Shown here: positions 5,161 through 5,379 of the stretch, piece by piece | How the letters are laid out: every line of letters begins with the position of its first letter | Numbering within the stretch: position 1 is the stretch's first letter | NCBI GenBank assembly: GCA_021817625.1 | Contig: JAKASY010000186.1 | Span: forward strand, 1-5,379 | Direction: 5' to 3' | Source of the DNA: Bacillota bacterium | GTDB taxonomy: Bacteria; Bacillota_E; JAJZYS01; JAILZS01 | DNA: 5,379 nucleotides | Notes under the pieces: model-generated | Told to the model about the DNA's origin: nothing | What the model saw: only the letters and a program-made list of their open reading frames with translations | The model's database searches: none | Translations under genes and position numbers: made by a program

Positions 5161-5379
5161 ATGCAGGTAGCCAAGGTGCTGGCGATCGAGGATGACGAGG
5201 AGATCCTCGAGCTCATCGGCCTGTACCTCGGGCGCGACGGCATGCAGGTTCTGCGGGCGGCCGACGGCGCGCGCGGCCTGGCCCTGGCCGAGCGCCAGGC
5301 ACCCGACCTGGTGATCCTCGATCTCATGCTGCCGGACATGGACGGGCTTGAGGTGCTCCGGCGCATGGTGGCCCGCGCC
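5161..5379 (+). CDS. Response regulator, receiver domain (5' part; runs off the right edge)
   Basis: The first 73 codons of a two-component response regulator. The receiver (REC) domain starts at once: VLAIEDDEE with the acidic Mg-binding residues E10/D11/D12, then DLVILDLMLPDMDGLEVL with phosphoacceptor D54, P58 and the DG at 61-62. It would be phosphorylated by a partner histidine kinase in the cytoplasm. The pattern LDLMLPDMDGLEVLRRM is typical of the OmpR/PhoB class, so a winged-helix DNA-binding output domain is expected beyond the edge but is not visible. ATG 5161 gives the usual REC N-terminus and has a weak AAGGGC SD about ten bases upstream. The gene is divergent from the flippase unit across 127 bp, so it may control that unit or its own operon; that is inference. 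Confidence 0.93.
   Translation, partial: MQVAKVLAIEDDEEILELIGLYLGRDGMQVLRAADGARGLALAERQAPDLVILDLMLPDMDGLEVLRRMVARA

Noticed and set aside
5034..5366. Upstream extension of the flippase frame across the intergenic region into the response-regulator gene
   Set aside because: The added residues are antisense to the response regulator and not membrane-like, and GTG 5033 has a well-placed SD and begins the conserved domain.

Overview
The window is very GC-rich (about 70% by eye), gene-dense bacterial DNA. It contains one leftward set of five genes and the start of a rightward gene that diverges from it. Codon third positions are strongly G/C, so most frames are open, and many long antisense ORFs are shadows. 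The gene types point to a high-GC Bacillota lineage (Symbiobacterium/Thermaerobacter/Limnochordia-like): a SpoVB-type flippase, a substrate-binding protein of a type I associate with Bacillota, and paired divergent dTMP-kinase-like proteins. Rokubacteria- or Chloroflexota-like genomes are alternatives. This taxonomic guess is inference from remembered family resemblance, not a search.

Layout from right to left along the minus strand. (1) 5033-3504: a 509-aa SpoVB/MurJ-type polytopic membrane flippase. (2) 3507-2497: an NMT1/THI5-like ABC substrate-binding protein. It may start at a CTG codon overlapping the flippase stop codon, and no transporter ATPase or permease lies beside it. (3) 2456-945: a 503-aa Ppx/GppA exopolyphosphatase/pppGpp phosphatase with an intact N-terminal ASKHA phosphatase motif set but a degenerate HD-like C-terminal motif. 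(4) 903-208: a 231-aa P-loop kinase of the dTMP kinase superfamily. (5) from 195 or 174 to beyond the left edge: a second, paralogous dTMP-kinase-like protein whose Walker A lysine is arginine. On the plus strand, 5161 to the right edge encodes the receiver domain of a response regulator, separated from the flippase gene by a 127-bp divergent intergenic region.

The five leftward genes are spaced by a 4-bp overlap to about 40 bp and could be one transcription unit. A near-consensus TATACT box placed exactly for transcription from the A of the Ppx ATG, with no usable Shine-Dalgarno, suggests a second internal promoter and a leaderless ppx-kinase-kinase mRNA. Functionally the unit combines cell-envelope lipid-linked precursor transport, an orphan binding protein, and phosphate/nucleotide metabolism (polyphosphate or (p)ppGpp hydrolysis plus nucleotide kinases). 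No tRNA, rRNA, CRISPR array, insertion sequence or prophage gene was seen. No stretch over 300 bases lacks a gene.
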